Made by a program: the position numbers and the translations under genes. Positions 8,413-10,794 of a DNA stretch of 10,794 nucleotides are shown piece by piece. Under the pieces are notes generated by a model, which ran no database searches, had not been told where the DNA came from, and was given only the letters and a program-made list of their open reading frames with translations. The stretch lies in assembly GCA_015143735.1 (NCBI GenBank), contig VKHC01000587.1, positions 1 through 10,794 of the forward strand, read 5' to 3'. The stretch is from Synura sp. LO234KE. Taxonomy: Eukaryota > Sar > Synurophyceae > Synurales > Mallomonadaceae. Position 1 is the first letter of the stretch. Each line of letters starts with the position of its first letter.

Positions 8413-8658
8413 TTATATCGTGAATGTTGTGATTGTAATGGAGGGCTGAGTAAGCAATCTTTCCGCTGCCTGAACTACCGTATTAGAATTTAAGCATTTA
8501 ACCGAAAATTCTATTGTTAGTTGGCACTTGGAAAGGAAAAACACATGGTACAGGTAGCACCGGTTCGCATATATTTTATAGGCAGCTGCCAGTAGAGTTA
8601 TACTAGTGGCGCCTAATAATAAAGCATGTGGTGGTATGGACTGATTGTCGTTCACCAT
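8413..8658 (-). CDS. weak candidate for a small membrane protein, unknown
   Basis: ATG-initiated frame of 81 residues. Residues 11-30 (HALLLGATSITLLAAAYKIY) read as one N-terminal membrane helix after a short polar lead. The rest has no recognisable motif. A possible acceptor (TTCAG, minus strand) just above 8469 would open a second frame running down to a TGA at 8318-8320, giving an alternative C-terminus; no donor of matching phase is convincing. It would be convergent with the DUF5672 gene, ending about 140 nt (or under 50 nt with the alternative end) from it. No family is recognised and the length is within chance. Confidence 0.2.
   Translation of the reverse strand: MVNDNQSIPPHALLLGATSITLLAAAYKIYANRCYLYHVFFLSKCQLTIEFSVKCLNSNTVVQAAERLLTQPSITITTFTI
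8500..8518 (+). repeat. short dispersed repeat, copy 2
   Basis: aaccgaaaattctattgtt, one base shorter than the copy at 4891-4910. Falls inside the weak minus-strand frame at 8413-8658. Confidence 0.5.
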
Positions 8659-9039
8659 GTAGTCTCATCTCATGCTAGTGAAGTCTTAAAGTCATGGTCA
8701 GTTTTCCTGAAAACAAAATGCACTCCATTCACTATTGCGGAGCGAGGAACATAATTTTACCACTTCGACTTATAACTGGTTGTTGTTACTAGGAGGTTGG
8801 TGGGGAACAAGAAGCTACTAAAATTTTTCCGAATTCGCGTGTAATGAGGAGAGTTGGTAACATAACTGGACAACAATACTATTAGACTTGCTTGCTTGCA
8901 CATTGAACGAGTAGTTTTTCCTACTCACGACGGACCAGCCCACCGGCGGACTAACTAGTACAGTGAGCAAGAAATAGAGCCTTAAAATTAGCGCCACTGT
9001 GGTGTAATGTGGTGACTAAAAATAAAAATCACAACTAGA

Positions 9040-9534
9040 ATGACGGTCAAGATTTCTGACCTTAAAGTGAACTGCGAGGTTGTTTTTTAAAGGAAATCGT
9101 TAAACAATCAAATATTACGAGAAGTTGTTATCACGACTCTAAGGGAAAATTTGAAAAAAGAAACATGGTAGCAGCTGATAAAATCAAAAATTCAAGTGAA
9201 GCAAGAAGTAATCACCAGTAATATACTAAAAAATAGACAATCGGTTCAGAGTTCACGGAGATGTTGCAGTCGTGGACGATGTAATTTGTGAAGTGGAATT
9301 AGAGGTCGGTAAAACGATTACGAAATAATATGATACTACAAGAAAATTTGAGAGAAATATGATATGCTTGGTGTAAGAGATGTGATTGCCGGCGGTTTAA
9401 CAAATTACATTGACGAACTATTTAATCATAATGATGATGCTAATGACGAAGACGATATACTATTAGAAAACAATTACACAAACGTTTTACGGTTTGTGGC
9501 TATAGCTCACCATTTACTGTCACGCCCTTTATAG
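9040..9534 (+). pseudogene. broken lipoyl-domain-like patches (2-oxoacid dehydrogenase E2 type), tentative
   Basis: Three consecutive plus-strand patches line up with a lipoyl domain. MTVKISDLKVNCEV at 9040-9081 parallels the start (FKLSDIGEGI... in branched-chain E2). RFRVHGDVAVVDDVICEVE at 9242-9298 parallels W.V..GD.V...D.ICEV. A 56-codon ORF from ATG 9364 to TAG 9532-9534 (MLGVRDVIAGGLTNYIDELF) parallels the segment after the lipoyl lysine, with the aG turn. If 9305-9354 is skipped, ELE is followed by KYDM and K falls at the lipoyl-lysine position with the right spacing on both sides. The patches are in three different frames and the only donors in the first patch are phase 0, which does not fit the best acceptor (9236) of the second. 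So the unit is broken, or the likeness is chance. Residues after the domain are D/N-rich and show no E2 catalytic motif. Confidence 0.27.
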
Positions 9535-9720
9535 CGCACCAGCTATAGCACACCGGTTATAGCACACCGCGCTTAAAGCACACTGGTCACAGCCACTCGG
9601 GTTATAGCCTGCAGCTTATAGCATGGCTCTATAGCCCACCGTGTATAGGCAACCGGTTATGGTGGAACTATAGCCGGCGGTATATTAGACTAGTGACTAT
9701 AGTACGGGCTATAGTTCGGT
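9501..9720 (+). repeat. degenerate ~14-bp minisatellite built on TATAGC
   Basis: TATAGC or a one-to-two-base variant recurs at 9501, 9530, 9544, 9558, 9574 (TAAAGC), 9588 (CACAGC), 9603, 9617, 9630, 9644 (TATAGG), 9658 (TATGGT) and 9669, mostly 13-16 bp apart. The fullest unit reads TATAGCACACCGGT. At the right end two 12-bp units (CTATAGTACGGG, CTATAGTTCGGT) follow, with the motif in the opposite sense relative to its GGTG/CACC flank. Several units are preceded by GC, giving the palindrome GCTATAGC (9499-9506, 9542-9549). The array is well decayed. It begins inside the last codons of the 9364-9534 frame. Confidence 0.85.
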
Positions 9721-9725
9721 GTAAG

Positions 9726-9742
9726 GCCGTAGCGGTTACGGC
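9726..9742. repeat. hairpin at the end of the minisatellite
   Basis: GCCGTA-gcggt-TACGGC, a perfect 6-bp GC-rich stem with a 5-nt loop, immediately right of the repeat array. Confidence 0.5.
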
Positions 9743-9811
9743 TACAACAGTCCGGCGTTTATCCCACCAATGGATTACTACTCCTTTTACGACATTAATC
9801 TATTAGGTTAG

Positions 9812-10794
9812 CAAAACTCTATTTACAGTGGTGCTTTAGAGCCTCACCTACTTCATAGAGCTATTGCTCCAAATCAATATCGTGCATTGGTAGGTAGTTC
9901 TCTTTGGGGCTTATATATTTTCCTCTACCTTACTGGTCTCGTTCGGGGTGGTGGTCTGTTTTTTTGCGCCGCGTTTCTTCTCTGTCGATTTATACTTTGG
10001 CTTCCTCTATCGATATAGCTAGTGTTCACAGTAGTACCAACTCACTGCCTCGCCCCAATGTTACGACCCCAAACTTTTTTCGGAGATTACTCACCTGGGG
10101 GTAGTACGTTCGTCCTCTTCAATCTAGCCGGGGACATCGTTGCGCAATAAGCTCCTCGGGCGAGTTCGCATTTGGCACAGCATGTGAGCTCTTGATTATT
10201 AGACAAGTTTCTATGGGATGCTGCCGTGTGCCCATTGCAATCATTAAGAAGATGAATGATTTTCAAAAGTTGAAGCAATCGCTTCAAAATGAAAACACTC
10301 TATAAAATTCACTTCTTAGAACCACTGTGTGGAATAATTTCGAGGGAAATTTCTATGGAACTAACTCTTTGTTCGAACCGCAGCTCTCCTATAAATAACT
10401 TCTCTAGCAATGGCGGCCGTTTTATAGACCAGGACATTCCTAAAGAACTATTACACCACTTTTCGGAACGCTTTGCCCGTAATCAGAATACGCAAAAATT
10501 AGTTTATTTATGGTCATCCTACCACTCGATTTACGGTAACTCTAGTATACCGACTCTATGGAGTAAGAAGCACCGAAACGTTTAGTCCGCCATCGATGCC
10601 AGCAACAGGTTCATTTGCTACTCGGATGATATCTGGCCACCCGAGGGTGGAGGTGGCTTATTGAATCTTACTAGATGTTTTGTCTGGTACTGCCACAGTA
10701 AAAATGTTTGCAGAATGCAGTCCATCTCATAGCCCGCCTCAAACTACGTAAGCAGCGGTTGATATACTATTACTGGTAGAGAGTTCCTAGCGAA
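9812..10794 (+). pseudogene. possible decayed coding region in a single frame
   Basis: Reading from 9812 to the right edge in one frame gives about 328 codons with eight stops (10016, 10148, 10193, 10253, 10271, 10583, 10730, 10760), about half of what random DNA of this composition should give. The longest pieces are 68 codons (9812-10015), with hydrophobic helices around GLYIFLYLTGLVRGGGLFF; 43 codons to 10147; and the ATG-initiated 98-codon ORF at 10289-10585. The last has an ordinary soluble composition (PKELLHHFSERFARNQN). Six stops fall between otherwise plausible stretches. I recognise no family in any piece. It may be a dead gene or transposon, or partly spliced exons. The overlapping 66-codon frame at 9904-10104 and the minus-strand frame at 10087-10287 are alternatives of equal weakness. 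Confidence 0.22.
10289..10585 (+). CDS. 98-codon ORF, unknown product
   Basis: ATG to TAG, with an in-frame TGA 18 nt upstream, so no extension without splicing. The predicted protein is basic, without signal peptide or membrane helix. It contains CGIISREISMELTLC near the start and a predicted helical stretch (PKELLHHFSERFARNQN) in the middle. It lies in the same frame as the weakly open region described for 9812-10794 and may be its best-preserved piece. No family is recognised. Confidence 0.2.
   Translation: MKTLYKIHFLEPLCGIISREISMELTLCSNRSSPINNFSSNGGRFIDQDIPKELLHHFSERFARNQNTQKLVYLWSSYHSIYGNSSIPTLWSKKHRNV

Larger units (their letters stand above)
8272..9039. other. intergenic stretch with one weak minus-strand candidate
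   Basis: Holds the candidate at 8413-8658 (minus), a dispersed 19-mer at 8500-8518, and an AATAAA at 8618-8623 that could serve as a distant polyadenylation signal for the DUF5672 gene, 347 nt past its stop. Nothing else is recognisable. Confidence 0.45.

Noticed and set aside
9501-9720. CRISPR array as an explanation of the repeats
   Set aside because: Units are about 14 bp, degenerate and contiguous without spacers, and the DNA is eukaryotic.

Overview
The window is nuclear DNA from a eukaryote. The evidence is a gene at the left end cut into at least nine exons by GT...AG introns of 102-344 nt, with conserved protein sequence continuing in phase across every junction. Exons are clearly more GC-rich than introns and intergenic DNA. 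The lineage cannot be fixed from the sequence. A GTPBP1-type GTPase next to a secreted DUF5672 protein, in moderately compact intron-containing DNA, would suit an alga, a stramenopile-like protist or an early-branching fungus; this is inference only.

Layout. Positions 1-2485 (+) hold the 3' part of a GTPBP1/GTPBP2-like translational GTPase gene (354 C-terminal residues, domains II and III; the GTPase domain lies left of the window). It carries an unusual insertion of roughly 130 residues and a 37-nt micro-exon. Positions 2486-7341 are mostly AT-rich with no certain gene. Within this stretch a GC-richer block at 3719-4090 looks like two exons of an unrecognised gene, and 6771-7010 has a weak open frame. 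Positions 7342-8271 (+) hold an intact intronless gene for a secretory DUF5672-family protein of 309 residues, with a signal peptide and five N-glycosylation sequons; it is the clearest complete gene. A weak minus-strand candidate (8413-8658) faces it tail to tail.

Positions 8700-10794 hold no certain gene but have the most unexplained structure. Patches at 9040-9534 resemble a broken lipoyl (E2) domain. At about 9501-9720 there is a degenerate minisatellite of about 14 bp built on TATAGC. From 9812 to the right edge, one reading frame has fewer stops than expected, which may mark a decayed gene.

The two confident genes have no obvious functional link: one acts in translation and ribosome rescue in the cytosol, the other in the secretory pathway. 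Random open frames of 60-75 codons are expected in DNA of this composition, so most such frames are left out.
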